Assembly (NCBI RefSeq): GCF_036492425.1
Contig: NZ_AP025293.1
Location: 930,001 to 994,000, forward strand
Length of the DNA: 64,000 nucleotides
DNA from: Persicobacter psychrovividus
GTDB taxonomy: Bacteria; Bacteroidota; Bacteroidia; Cytophagales; Cyclobacteriaceae
Direction of reading: 5' to 3'
The notes under the pieces were generated by a model. It saw only the letters and a program-made list of their open reading frames with translations, was not told the DNA's origin and searched no databases. Every line of letters starts with the position of its first letter. The stretch's first letter is position 1. Below, piece by piece: positions 25,047 to 34,846 of the stretch. The position numbers were made by a program, and so were the translations under genes.

Positions 25047-25784
25047 ATGTCAAAGTTTAAAATTGATCATCAATCCGCTACGCCAATCTATCAGCAATTA
25101 TCCCAGTATTTGCGCGAACTGATGCTGCAGGAGCAGTATCAGCAGGGGGCGCTATTGCCTAAAGAAGTGGATTTGGCGGAACAGTTGGAGATTTCCAGAA
25201 ATACCGTCCGTCAGGCGATCAATCAGCTCGTCGTGGAGGGGCTTCTGGTGCGGAAGAAGGGCGTCGGGACCTCCGTGGTGCAGGGGCAGGGGGCAGTGAT
25301 GACCAAGCTGAAGGAATGGCACAGCTTTACCCATGAAATGAATGAGGCGGGCAGGCTCCTGAACAATCGTTCGCTTGAAATCGACTGGGTCAGTGCACCG
25401 GAAGAATGTGCGGCTTTTTTCCAGTTGGAACGGGGGGCGTCGGTATTGTGCCTGAAGCGGCTTCGGGAAATTGAAGGGCGGTGCCTGGTTTATTTTGAGT
25501 CGTATTTTCATCCGGCACTGGGGCTAACGGGGCAGGAGGATTTTAACCGCTCTTTGTATGAAATTTTGGAGCAGGACCTGGGGATTGTTCCGGCGATTTC
25601 CGCAGAGCGGATTCAGGCAGTGCTGGCCACCAAAGCGTTGGCAGCGCAATTGGACATCCCGAGAAAAGGGGCGGTGTTAAAACGTGTTCGGCAGGTGAAA
25701 GATCGACACGGAGCGCCGATTGAATATAATGTGGGCTATTATCAGGGGAATGCTTTTGTGTATGAGATTGATATTCATAGATAG
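25047..25784 (+). CDS. GntR/HutC-family transcriptional regulator
   Basis: 245 residues from ATG 25047 (MSKFKIDHQSATPIYQQL); the frame is open to 24948 but lacks family features there. The N-terminal winged helix-turn-helix has PIYQQLSQYLRELM, LLPKEVDLAEQLEISRNTVRQAINQLVVEGLLVRKKGVGT (about 10-75). The C-terminal UTRA-type ligand domain (about 90-240) has FTHEMNEAG, LCLKRLREIEG and VYFESYFHP. HutC-type regulators sense sugar phosphates or related metabolites and usually repress adjacent genes. It lies 180 bases upstream of the mannosidase cluster in the same direction, so control of that cluster is a reasonable inference. Confidence 0.88.
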   Translation: MSKFKIDHQSATPIYQQLSQYLRELMLQEQYQQGALLPKEVDLAEQLEISRNTVRQAINQLVVEGLLVRKKGVGTSVVQGQGAVMTKLKEWHSFTHEMNEAGRLLNNRSLEIDWVSAPEECAAFFQLERGASVLCLKRLREIEGRCLVYFESYFHPALGLTGQEDFNRSLYEILEQDLGIVPAISAERIQAVLATKALAAQLDIPRKGAVLKRVRQVKDRHGAPIEYNVGYYQGNAFVYEIDIHR

Positions 25785-25913
25785 GGGACTATGTTCTTAA
25801 GGCGAGAGATTGGGCCTAAATCAATATCGCTCAAATAATATCCCAAAGTATGTTATTTGTTTCTAAAAACGATTATTTGATGCTTTAGTGCCCTTCAGTA
25901 TGTCCATACATAT

Positions 25914-25923
25914 AGGAATTCCT
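25914..25923. promoter_or_regulatory. palindrome upstream of the GH92 cluster
   Basis: AGGAATTCCT, a perfect 10-bp palindrome within the quasi-symmetric TATAGGAATTCCTTATA, directly upstream of and touching the putative -7 box at 25924. It is a candidate GntR operator by position. Confidence 0.4.
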
Positions 25924-25931
25924 TATATTTG
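25924..25931 (+). promoter_or_regulatory. putative -7 box of the mannosidase cluster
   Basis: TATATTTG matches TAnnTTTG, 33 bases before the GH92 ATG at 25965. No clear -33 box was found. Confidence 0.4.
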
Positions 25932-25964
25932 ATCATTATAAGGGGTATTCAAATTTTTTGAGTT

Positions 25965-28900
25965 ATGAACATATATCAACGCTGGTTTTTGGGCTGTTTG
26001 TGCAGCCTGTTTTTTTCACTCAATGCCTTCGGACAGGAAATTTGGTCGGTAGGTAAAAAGGATGGTCAGGCCACAGATTTTGCGCTGTGGAAGGAAGGTT
26101 ATCAGGCTTTTCTTTCGCATGACTTTGGCTGGGAGGATAAATATTTTCTGGTTGGGGTGTCCAAGCCTGCCACGGATTTTCCTTTCATTTTACCTGGCCC
26201 TGCCGACGCCTGGGGTGGCACCAGTGGCACGGCCGGCATTCGGTCCCATTTTCTTAATTTTCTTTTTGATGTCAAGGCCAAGCCTCTTGATGGAGATTAC
26301 CGGCTGTTGATTGATCTTCTCGACACGCCATCGGAAAATGCACCGGAACTGAAGGTGACCGTCAATGGGCATATCCAAAAAGTAATGCTTGCCAACGGTG
26401 GAGGCGATGCCGCACTCAAGGGCGACCTGTCGGCAGCCAAAGCTCAGCAAATTGTGGTGGAAGTGCCCAATGCCTGGATTCAGCAGGGAGGAAATGCCAT
26501 ACAGCTCACCACGCTTCAGGGCTCCTGGCTGATGTTTGACCATGTTGGTTTGCAAGGGCCTGCAACAGCACTGGAGCAACCGAAAAAAGCTTACCTTCGA
26601 TCTGCAAAAGCTGCCAGCTATACGCTCCGTAACGGCAACCAATCATATCAGCCTTTATTATTGGATTTAGAGCATATTTCTTCGCATCCTGATTTAGTAG
26701 TTAAATTGGATAATAAGAACATTTTAAGCAAGAAAATAGAACAGGGGCGTTACCTGCTCGAAGCGCCTATGCCTGCGGTCAGTCAGCCTACCGAAAGTCA
26801 GTATGAACTTTATCTCGACGGAAAATTATGGAAAGCTGGAACCGTAATGCGAAAGCCGCAGCCAATAGCAGGCCCTGCGCATTATGTTGATACACAGCTC
26901 GGGAGTGCACACAGCAGATGGATGATTGCCCCTGGCCCATGGATGCCATTTTCGATGGTTAAATTGAGTCCTGATAATCAGAATTACGGCTGGCAGGCAG
27001 GTTATGACCCGACCATTGAAAGCATCGGCTGTTTCAGCCATTTGCACGAGTGGACGGTTTCGGGCCTGGGCATGATGCCGACACAGGGCGCATTGCAAAT
27101 TCAGACAGGCGATGAGCATTTGCCTGACAGTGGATACCGGTCGAGGTTTGATAAGCAGTCGGAAAAATCCGGCATCGGACTTTACAGCGTCCACCTGACG
27201 GATCATGACATTCAGGCGGAACTGACCTCCACGACAAGGGCGGGCTTTCAGCGTTATACTTTCAATAAAGGAAAGACGGGCCGGGTGATGATTGATCTTC
27301 AGATTCCGACGGAATATTGGTATAATCTGGAAGATTTTGAGCTTAGAAAAATGGATGACTATACCATTGAAGGTTACAGTGATCAGAAGACTCCCAATAC
27401 TTGGGCCGGCGGTATCGACCAAGAATATAAAGTTCATTTTGTCCTGAAATTTGATCAGCCAATAAAGCATTTCGGCACGTGGAAAAACGATGTGGTTTCA
27501 AAAAACAGTCAGGAGGTGAAAGGGAGGAATGTGGCCGATGCCGGTGCGTATGTTACCTTCGACCTTCGGAAATCGCGTGTGGTACAGGTGAAAAGTGGGA
27601 TATCTTTTGTTTCTATTGACAACGCCCGTGAGAATTTAGCCAAAGAAATTGATCAGCCCTTCGGATGGGATTTTGACGCCGTGGTTGAGCATCAGCATCA
27701 GGTATGGAACGACTTGCTTTCAAGGGTGAACATCAGCAGCGATGATGCCCGCGAAAAGATGCGCTTTTATTCCAGTATGTACCGCTCTTTCTGCGAGCGA
27801 AATACTTTCTCGGATGTGAACGGGCAATGGCGCGATGCCTCGGAGCGGGTACAAACTTTGGAGCGTCCTGATGATCTTGCCTTGGGTTGCGATGCTTTCT
27901 GGAACACCTTCTGGAACCTCAATCAGGTATGGAACCTTGTTGCTCCGGAATGGTCGAACCGATGGGTGCGTTCGCAGCTGGCGATGTACAAAACAGACGG
28001 ATGGCTGGCCAAAGGGCCCGCAGGAATGGAGTATATTCCGGTGATGGTGGCAGAGCATGAAATTCCGATGATGATTGGCGCCTATCAGATGGGGATCCGT
28101 GATTATGATCCGGAACTGATGTTTGAAGCCGTGAAGAAAATGCAGGAGACCCCAGCGCAACAGGTGGGTGGTGGTTTTGCGGGTAACCGTGATTTGGAAA
28201 CTTATCTAAAACACCATTATGTGCCTTATGACGAAGGGCGTTTTTCCAACTCACTGGAATATTCTTTTGACGATTGGACCGTTGGGCAGTTTGCCAAATC
28301 TTTGGGGAAAATGGCAGATTATGAGCGCTATAATGACCGGGGCTACTGGTGGAAAAATGTGATTGATCCTGCGACAGGTTTCGCTCGTATGCGTGATGCG
28401 GAGGGCAATTGGAAAACGGATTTTGACCCTTTCAAAAGTGGTGCAAATCATCATTATGTAGAGGGGAATGCCTGGCAGCTGACCTTTTTTGTGCCGCAGG
28501 ATGTGCCCGCACTGGCAGAGATGATCGGCAAGAAGGAGTTTGTTAAAAGGCTGAACTGGGGTTTTGAGGAGAGTGAAAAATGGCGATACAATGCCCCTAA
28601 TGATTTGTACTGGGATTATCCGGTGATTCAGGGTAATCAGCAGTCGATGCACTTTGCGTGGTTGTTCAATTATGTCGGACGCCCCTGGGAGACACAACGT
28701 TGGAGCCGATCAATCATGGACAGATATTATGGTTTTGAGCCAGCAAATGCCTACCTTGGAGATGAGGATCAGGGGCAGATGTCCGCGTGGTTTGTGATGA
28801 ACGCTATTGGTTTGTTTCAAATTGACGGTGGTACGCAAACAGCACCTGTTTATGAAATTGGCTCACCACTTTTTGAGGAAGTAACCATTGACCTTGGCGA

Positions 28901-29114
28901 GCAATTCGGCAGGGGGAAATCTTTCACGATCAAGGCCCATAATACGTCAAGAATCAATAAATATGTGCAGTCGGCAAAGCTCAACGGGCAGCCACTGGAT
29001 ACTTTTTTCTTTTCCGCAGAAAGCTTGCTTCAAGGAGGAACGCTGGAGCTGGAAATGGGGCCGAAGCCAAATAAAAAATGGGGATTGGGGCTCCCTGAAC
29101 GATTAACGAAATAA
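25965..29114 (+). CDS. secreted GH92 alpha-mannosidase with N-terminal accessory domain
   Basis: 1049 residues. A signal peptide (MNIYQRWFLGCLCSLFF ... NAFGQ) leads into a ~290-residue beta-rich accessory region resembling the carbohydrate-binding modules of rhamnogalacturonan lyases (DYRLLIDLLDT, WLMFDHVGLQGP). The GH92 catalytic region follows, starting YVDTQLGSAHSRWMIAPGPWMPF and containing HLHEWTVSGLG, GCDAFWNTFWN, LEYSFDDW and GDEDQGQMSAW, the strongest family signature. GH92 enzymes are calcium-dependent exo-acting alpha-mannosidases of N-glycans and mannans. The protein probably acts in the periplasm or at the surface. It opens a cluster with a second GH92, a glycosidase-like lipoprotein and an MFS importer. 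The accessory region is unusual for GH92, and its ligand is not evident. Confidence 0.88.
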   Translation: MNIYQRWFLGCLCSLFFSLNAFGQEIWSVGKKDGQATDFALWKEGYQAFLSHDFGWEDKYFLVGVSKPATDFPFILPGPADAWGGTSGTAGIRSHFLNFLFDVKAKPLDGDYRLLIDLLDTPSENAPELKVTVNGHIQKVMLANGGGDAALKGDLSAAKAQQIVVEVPNAWIQQGGNAIQLTTLQGSWLMFDHVGLQGPATALEQPKKAYLRSAKAASYTLRNGNQSYQPLLLDLEHISSHPDLVVKLDNKNILSKKIEQGRYLLEAPMPAVSQPTESQYELYLDGKLWKAGTVMRKPQPIAGPAHYVDTQLGSAHSRWMIAPGPWMPFSMVKLSPDNQNYGWQAGYDPTIESIGCFSHLHEWTVSGLGMMPTQGALQIQTGDEHLPDSGYRSRFDKQSEKSGIGLYSVHLTDHDIQAELTSTTRAGFQRYTFNKGKTGRVMIDLQIPTEYWYNLEDFELRKMDDYTIEGYSDQKTPNTWAGGIDQEYKVHFVLKFDQPIKHFGTWKNDVVSKNSQEVKGRNVADAGAYVTFDLRKSRVVQVKSGISFVSIDNARENLAKEIDQPFGWDFDAVVEHQHQVWNDLLSRVNISSDDAREKMRFYSSMYRSFCERNTFSDVNGQWRDASERVQTLERPDDLALGCDAFWNTFWNLNQVWNLVAPEWSNRWVRSQLAMYKTDGWLAKGPAGMEYIPVMVAEHEIPMMIGAYQMGIRDYDPELMFEAVKKMQETPAQQVGGGFAGNRDLETYLKHHYVPYDEGRFSNSLEYSFDDWTVGQFAKSLGKMADYERYNDRGYWWKNVIDPATGFARMRDAEGNWKTDFDPFKSGANHHYVEGNAWQLTFFVPQDVPALAEMIGKKEFVKRLNWGFEESEKWRYNAPNDLYWDYPVIQGNQQSMHFAWLFNYVGRPWETQRWSRSIMDRYYGFEPANAYLGDEDQGQMSAWFVMNAIGLFQIDGGTQTAPVYEIGSPLFEEVTIDLGEQFGRGKSFTIKAHNTSRINKYVQSAKLNGQPLDTFFFSAESLLQGGTLELEMGPKPNKKWGLGLPERLTK

Positions 29115-29531
29115 TTTTTAACCCCAACAAAGCACTTGGTCAGATGGCGTTGGTGTAATTACTGCTTTTAACAGAAAGCGATCTGATGCCAAAAAAAGTG
29201 GCTGGTGATCGGGGATGGGAGTACAAAATGCTACCCTTCAGGAGGCAGGGATCCCCCGTCAGATTTAACAAGTTATTTATGACCGAGTACTTACAATGGT
29301 GAGTGGATCAAGCAGTTTTTTTGGCTGTTGTGCCTTGCAATCAGAATGATTTGCAGCCAAATGATTTACAGCCACTGACCACCAGATTATGGAATGCGCT
29401 GAATGTAAAATCAGCGTCAATTTTTAACCTTTATATGGGTTGTTGCTTCCGGCAGAGCGAGAGATATTTTTCTGCACCTCATTGGTGTTGCCGAAAGCTG
29501 GGGGAACCGTCCGTATTTTTTAATGAGATGA
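29115..29531. other. intergenic region within the mannosidase cluster
   Basis: 417 bases. The open frame at 29303-29614 is not convincing: it runs into the next gene in another frame and has no recognisable domain. No clear promoter box or terminator was found. The length suggests a separate promoter for the downstream genes. Confidence 0.4.
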
Positions 29532-30863
29532 ATGATGAAGAAAACACTGGTATATATTTCATTGGCGATGAGCCTTATGGCTTGCCAAAAAAGCGAACAA
29601 CAATCACAGGATAAAAGTCAGCTATCGAAGGAGATCAAGGAAAATCCCGATTATGATTTTGTGGAGAAAAAGGGGCTGAAAGTCCTCTCTACGGGTTTTA
29701 ATGCCGGCGATGGCTATGGAGAAGTTTGGGTGCGTGATTTCAACACCTTCATTACCCATTCGCTGAAAGTGATTGATCAGCAGGAGGTCCGCAGGAATCT
29801 ATTGACATTTTTCCGCATTCAGGGGGACGACGGCAATATTGCCGATGGCTTCGTGATTGTGCCCAAAGGCAAGCCTTACGACAGCCTCTATTACCATACA
29901 AAAGCCGGTGTGGAGGGGATTGTTTTCCATAAAAATACGGTGGAAACCGACCAGGAATCTTCTTTGATCCAATCGGTTTATAAGTATATTCAAGCCACTG
30001 GGGACCGCAGTATTCTGACTGAGCAAATCGAGGGACAGACCCTCCTTGAGCGCATGGAGTCGGCAGTAAATTTTCTGCTCACATCGCGCTTCAGTGAACA
30101 GTATGGCTTGCTCACCGGTGCGACAACTTCCGATTGGGGAGATGTACAGCCTGAGCATGACTGGGGGGTGGAAATCGATGAAAATACCCATTTCAGTATT
30201 GATATTTATGACAATGCCATGTTCCTGATTGCCCTGCAGAACCTGTCGGAGATGGAAACGGCTGCGCCAAAAATCGCGCAATGGCAAAAACTGCATCGCC
30301 AGATTGCCAAAGCCACCATGGCGCAATTGTGGGATGAAAAAGCACAGAAATTTATTCCGCACCTTTACCTGGATGGTTCTCCTTTCCCGGAGGATTTCAA
30401 TGAAAATGAAATCTATTATCATGGGGGAACGGCAGTGGCGATTGAGGCCGGACTTTTGACTAAGGAACAGGTACTGGCGGCCTACCACAAGATGCAGGAG
30501 AATGTAAAAGCCTCCGGAGCGCCATCGATTGGCCTGACCATGTACCCTACCTATCCTGAGGGCTATTTTAAAAACAAAGGCATGTATCCTTACGGCTACC
30601 AAAACGGTGGCGACTGGACGTGGTTTGGTGCCCGGATGGTTATTCAGCTGGTGAAATACGGTTATGTGAACGAGGCAGTGGAAGCGCTTGAGCCTATGGT
30701 GAAGCGTGTGAAAGAAAATAATGGTTTTTACGAGTGGTATTCTGTGGATAACAAGCCGTCGGGTTCTGGAACCTTCCGTGGTTCGGCAGGGGTTTTAATG
30801 ACCGCCATCGATGCGCTGAGATTGTGGGGAGGAGACGAGACACAACATTTTTTAACCAAATAA
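29532..30863 (+). CDS. six-hairpin glycosidase-like lipoprotein
   Basis: 443 residues with a lipoprotein signal (MMKKTLVYISLAMSLMAC, lipidated C18). The mature part looks like an (alpha/alpha)6 barrel glycosidase: GEVWVRDFNTFI, QGDDGNIADGF, KNTVETDQESSLIQSVYKYIQATGD, TSDWGDV, FSIDIYDNAMFLIALQNL, IYYHGGTAVAIEAG and QNGGDWTWFGARMV. The WVRD, ETDQES and GGDWTWFG patterns are typical of six-hairpin glycosidases (GH15, GH37, GH63 and GH125 relatives), but I cannot place it in one family. Acidic residues in those motifs are the likely catalytic candidates. It is membrane-anchored and seven bases from the MFS gene, so it probably trims oligosaccharides released by the GH92 enzymes. Confidence 0.65.
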   Translation: MMKKTLVYISLAMSLMACQKSEQQSQDKSQLSKEIKENPDYDFVEKKGLKVLSTGFNAGDGYGEVWVRDFNTFITHSLKVIDQQEVRRNLLTFFRIQGDDGNIADGFVIVPKGKPYDSLYYHTKAGVEGIVFHKNTVETDQESSLIQSVYKYIQATGDRSILTEQIEGQTLLERMESAVNFLLTSRFSEQYGLLTGATTSDWGDVQPEHDWGVEIDENTHFSIDIYDNAMFLIALQNLSEMETAAPKIAQWQKLHRQIAKATMAQLWDEKAQKFIPHLYLDGSPFPEDFNENEIYYHGGTAVAIEAGLLTKEQVLAAYHKMQENVKASGAPSIGLTMYPTYPEGYFKNKGMYPYGYQNGGDWTWFGARMVIQLVKYGYVNEAVEALEPMVKRVKENNGFYEWYSVDNKPSGSGTFRGSAGVLMTAIDALRLWGGDETQHFLTK

Positions 30864-30870
30864 ACCTACT

Positions 30871-32043
30871 ATGAAACTTAAAAAAATTTTACCGCTTTTG
30901 GCAGCCTTCCTGGTGATGGGCTTTGTGGACATCGTTGGGGTGTCTGTGGGCTACATCAAGAAGGATTTTCAGCTCTCTGAAAGTGCCGCACAGCTGATTC
31001 CCTCGATGGTGTTCATCTGGTTTTTGTTGCTCTCGCTGCCGGCAGGTATTGCGCAACTCAAATGGGGAAAACGCAATGTGCTGCTGTTGGGGATTTTGCT
31101 GAATGCGGTGGCCTGTATTCTGCCCATCGCCATGTATGAATACAGCAGTATGCTGGTGGCCTTTGCTGTGCTGGGAGCAGGGAACACCCTGATTCAGGTG
31201 TCGGTCAATCCACTGATGATGGAGGTTAATGGGGACGACAAGCTGGCTTCCTGGCTTTCAGCAGGGCAGATTCTCAAATCCGCAGCCTCATTTTGTGGCC
31301 CGGTGCTGGTGGCCTTTTTTGCCTTTCAGGCCAATAACTGGCGACTGCTGTTTGCCCTTTATGGGGGCATCTCTTTGCTGGTGAGTTTGTGGCTTCTCAC
31401 GATCGAAAATAAAGTGCAGTCGTCTGCACAACCCCTGCCGACTTTCGCCTCTTGTTTTGGCTTGCTGAAGTTAAAACCTGTGCGCTTGGCATTCCTCAGT
31501 ATTTTGCTGTGTGTCGGCCTTGATGTGGGGATGTATGCCAAAATTTCAAGCTTTTTGGTGGAGCACCACAACCAAAGTATGGAAATGGGCAGCCTGATGA
31601 TCAGCATCTACTTTCTTGCCACAATGGGCGGTCGTTTCCTGACGACCTTTTTGCTGCAGTTTGTCAAGGAACGGGTGTTTTTCCTGACCGCCCTGGTGGT
31701 GGCTTTCGCAGGATTTGTCTTGCTCTTTACTGGTCCGTCCGTGATTTTCGCCCAGGTGGGTATCGTGCTGCTGGCTTTGGGTGCGGCACCTATTTTTCCG
31801 GTGGTTTTTGCCAAAGTGCTGCGCGAATTTCCTCAGCATGCGGATCCTCTGTCAGGCCTGATGATCATGGCCGTTTCGGGAGGTGCTGTGGTGCCGCCCA
31901 TCATGGGTTATTTAACAGATACCGTAGGGCACTCCTGGAGTCTGTGTGCGTTATTGTTCTGTATTGCGGTGATATTTTCAATTGCGCTTTTCGATAAAAA
32001 GAAGCTTAAAGTTGTCGAAGAAGAATTAGTACATGAAGGTTAA
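30871..32043 (+). CDS. MFS sugar transporter (FucP/NagP-like)
   Basis: 390 residues with about twelve hydrophobic segments. The start MKLKKILPLLAAFLVMGFVDIVGVSVGYIKKDF and the downstream GAGNTLIQVSVNPLM resemble FucP-type sugar:proton symporters. Its place between two glycosidase genes implies uptake of the released monosaccharide, probably mannose or a close relative, across the inner membrane. It follows the lipoprotein gene by seven bases. No kinase or isomerase lies next to it, so the intracellular steps must be encoded elsewhere. Confidence 0.83.
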   Translation: MKLKKILPLLAAFLVMGFVDIVGVSVGYIKKDFQLSESAAQLIPSMVFIWFLLLSLPAGIAQLKWGKRNVLLLGILLNAVACILPIAMYEYSSMLVAFAVLGAGNTLIQVSVNPLMMEVNGDDKLASWLSAGQILKSAASFCGPVLVAFFAFQANNWRLLFALYGGISLLVSLWLLTIENKVQSSAQPLPTFASCFGLLKLKPVRLAFLSILLCVGLDVGMYAKISSFLVEHHNQSMEMGSLMISIYFLATMGGRFLTTFLLQFVKERVFFLTALVVAFAGFVLLFTGPSVIFAQVGIVLLALGAAPIFPVVFAKVLREFPQHADPLSGLMIMAVSGGAVVPPIMGYLTDTVGHSWSLCALLFCIAVIFSIALFDKKKLKVVEEELVHEG

Positions 32044-32225
32044 TATTGCTATGGTGGCGGCCTGTCATCATCAGGTGGTTCGCCTGCATGGGCGTGTTGA
32101 TCAACCGCTGTAATATCAATCTTCCTCGGGTCATCATTGTGATGACTTCAAATATTTATTGATGCCTGTGCCGATGTCTATCATCCGTGCGGGCATCCTA
32201 TTTTTCCCCATTGTCATTTTTTATT

Positions 32226-34580
32226 ATGAAGAAGCGATTTTTACTTTTTGTTGGGCTTATTATTGGGCTCGTTTACGAAGGGTTTGCTCAGCCGCTGGTC
32301 AGTATGGTGAATCCAAATATTGGGGCTTCCCATGCTCGCTGGTTTTTCTATACGCCCGCCGCTGTGCCTTTTGGTATGGCCAAGCCAGCTCCTTCCACCG
32401 ATGCCTCCTATGGTAATCGATGGGGATGGGAGGCCGTAGGCTATGATAATGAACACCATTCCATCGAAGGATTTTCCTGTTTCCATGAATTTCAGATCGG
32501 AGGTATCAGCCTGATGCCCGTTGTGGGGCAGGGGCCGACGGTACCCTCTACCCTTGAGCATCCTGATCAGGGCTATCGTTCTCGCTTTGATAAAAATTCG
32601 GAAGTCGCTCAGCCAGGCTATTACCGTGTGGTACTCACGGATGCCCCCATTGAGGCAGAACTGACCGCCACAAAAAGGGTGGCTTTTCAGCGTTTCAATT
32701 TCGGCGACGCAACGGATGCACGGCTGATTTTCGATGTAGGCCACCAGCAAGGAGAGTCGGGGAAAGTGATGGATGCTTTTGTGCAACAGATCGACGAAAA
32801 GCATGTGCAGGGCTATGTAATTACCGCTCCAGAATATGTCAAGGCGTATCAGCCAGGCGCAACAGTGAAAATGTATTTTTTTGCGGCGCTGGATAAAAAG
32901 ATTGTTGCTTCGGAGGTTTTCCGTGACGATAAAGTGCTCAGCAGCCCCATGGCTGGTCAAGGCCCTGGAATAGGTATTCGGTTGAATTTTGGCGACCTTC
33001 AAGGGGAGGCCCTGACGGCCAAAATAGGCCTCAGTTACACCTCCTGCGCCAATGCTGCCAACAATCTTAAAGTGGAGGCGGATAGCATGAATTTTGAGCA
33101 GGCCAGAGTGCAGGCTCAAGCAGACTGGGAGCAGGCGCTGGGAAAAATCACCCTCACGGGTGGTAAAGAGGTTGATCAGCGAAAGTTCTATACGGGTTTG
33201 TTTCACGCGTTGCTTGGGCGGGGTTTGAGCAGTGATGCCAATGGGCAGTACCCCAAAAATGACGGCACCGTAGGGCAAATAGCCCTCAATGCACAGGGAA
33301 CTCCTGCCTACCATCATTATAATACCGATGCCGTTTGGGGGGCATTCTGGAACCTTACCCAATTGTGGTCTTTGGTTTATCCGCAGTATTTTCACGATTT
33401 TGTACAAACGCAGCTCGATCATTTTAAGGACAGTGGTTGGCTCTCGGATGGCTTGGCCGCAGGAAAATTTGTCTCGGGAGTGGGCACCAATTTCACGGGG
33501 CTTGTGGTCAGTTCAGCCCTTCTGAAAGGTGTGGGCACGTATGATGATTCCCTCGCCTATGCGGCAGTCCGAAAAAATGAACTGGAATGGAGGGAGCGCG
33601 TTCCTGGCGCAGGCAAGGCCGATGTGAAGGTGTTTGTGGAAAAAGGCTATGTGCCCCTGAGTTACAACAATAAATATTATTCGGGCTCTGGGGTTGATGG
33701 TTCCTCCTTCGGGGCATCGCACACGATGGAATATTCCTTCAGCGCGCATGCTGCAAAAGCACTGGCAGAGAAACTCGGGCACCCGCAGGATGCCAAAACT
33801 TTCGAGCGTCTGTCGCATGGCTGGGAACAGCTTTATGATGCTGAAACAGGTATGATCCGCCCAATTTGGACTTCAGGGGAAAAGCTTGAGCCCTTTGATC
33901 CTAAAGCGGCCTGGGCGGGATTTCAGGAAGGAAATGCCTTGCAATACACCTTTTATGTGCCTCATGAGCCTGAGCGATTGATTGAAAAAATCGGGCAGGA
34001 TCAATTTGTCAGCAGGCTGAACAAGCTGCTTGCTGAGGCGGAAAAAGGCGCCTTCTGTGGCCATTTTGAAGGAGAGAAAAGTGCCTTTTCAGGGGTTGAG
34101 GCAGGTTATAATCATGGGAATCAGCCAAGCCTGCACATGGCGTACCTGTTCAATAAGGCAGGCGATTTTGCGGATACCCAATACTGGGTTCGGGCAATTT
34201 GCAATGGATTTTATGGATATGACCTCATTCACGGTTATGGATATGGGCAGGATGAAGATCAGGGGCAGCTTGGAGCGTGGTATGTTATGGCCTCCATGGG
34301 GCTGTTTGACCTTCAGGGCGGCGCCACGGCCGATCCGCAATTTCAGTTGTCGACCCCACTTTTTGATCGGGTGCATATTAGCCTTGACCAAGATTTCTAT
34401 CCTGGGAAATCGGTGGACATCGTGCTTAAAGGGGCCAAAAGCAAAGGGACCTACCTCAGCAAAGCGCAGTGGAATGGAACGCCAGTACGTGATGGGCAGC
34501 TTCCGTGGTTTGAGCTTATTCAGGGGGGGATTTTGGAATTGAAAACCCAAAGCAAGCGCCCTGCACAGCAGCCGTTTTAA
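32226..34580 (+). CDS. secreted GH92 alpha-mannosidase, compact form
   Basis: 784 residues from ATG 32226 (MKKRFLLFVGLIIGLVYEGFAQ, a clear signal peptide); the upstream in-frame start at 32187 would add thirteen non-signal residues. GH92 features: MVNPNIGASHARWFFYTPAAVPFGM at the mature N-terminus, SIEGFSCFHEFQIGG, NTDAVWGAFWNLTQLW, HTMEYSFSAHAAKAL and GQDEDQGQLGAWYV. It lacks the accessory module of the first GH92. The HTMEYSFSAHAA segment differs from the LEYSFDDW of the first enzyme and may reflect a different specificity. It is the last gene of the mannoside cluster. Confidence 0.87.
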   Translation: MKKRFLLFVGLIIGLVYEGFAQPLVSMVNPNIGASHARWFFYTPAAVPFGMAKPAPSTDASYGNRWGWEAVGYDNEHHSIEGFSCFHEFQIGGISLMPVVGQGPTVPSTLEHPDQGYRSRFDKNSEVAQPGYYRVVLTDAPIEAELTATKRVAFQRFNFGDATDARLIFDVGHQQGESGKVMDAFVQQIDEKHVQGYVITAPEYVKAYQPGATVKMYFFAALDKKIVASEVFRDDKVLSSPMAGQGPGIGIRLNFGDLQGEALTAKIGLSYTSCANAANNLKVEADSMNFEQARVQAQADWEQALGKITLTGGKEVDQRKFYTGLFHALLGRGLSSDANGQYPKNDGTVGQIALNAQGTPAYHHYNTDAVWGAFWNLTQLWSLVYPQYFHDFVQTQLDHFKDSGWLSDGLAAGKFVSGVGTNFTGLVVSSALLKGVGTYDDSLAYAAVRKNELEWRERVPGAGKADVKVFVEKGYVPLSYNNKYYSGSGVDGSSFGASHTMEYSFSAHAAKALAEKLGHPQDAKTFERLSHGWEQLYDAETGMIRPIWTSGEKLEPFDPKAAWAGFQEGNALQYTFYVPHEPERLIEKIGQDQFVSRLNKLLAEAEKGAFCGHFEGEKSAFSGVEAGYNHGNQPSLHMAYLFNKAGDFADTQYWVRAICNGFYGYDLIHGYGYGQDEDQGQLGAWYVMASMGLFDLQGGATADPQFQLSTPLFDRVHISLDQDFYPGKSVDIVLKGAKSKGTYLSKAQWNGTPVRDGQLPWFELIQGGILELKTQSKRPAQQPF

Positions 34581-34846
34581 TATTTTAAGGACTGATTTTA
34601 ATGATAGTGTATGTTCCATAGTGCTGTAAGCCAAAGGAGTGTACACTATTTTTTTGCGCAAGTGGAGGGGTACGTCGCATCGCTATTGATGAAAAATAAT
34701 TCAAACCATTTCCAAAAACCGAATTTGCAGGAGGATGCTCGGTTTTTGAATACACTATAGTCAGTTATTTATGTCGAAAATCGAATATTGCAAATCATTG
34801 CGCCCGATCATTTGTTAGATTTAATGAAAATCAATTCGTTAGACTT

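Noticed and set aside
29303-29614. A 103-codon frame between the GH92 gene and the lipoprotein gene.
   Set aside because: It overlaps the lipoprotein signal peptide in another frame and has no coding features.
32241-33422. A 393-codon open frame antisense to the second GH92 gene.
   Set aside because: It is the complement of a well-supported gene and has no recognisable motif.
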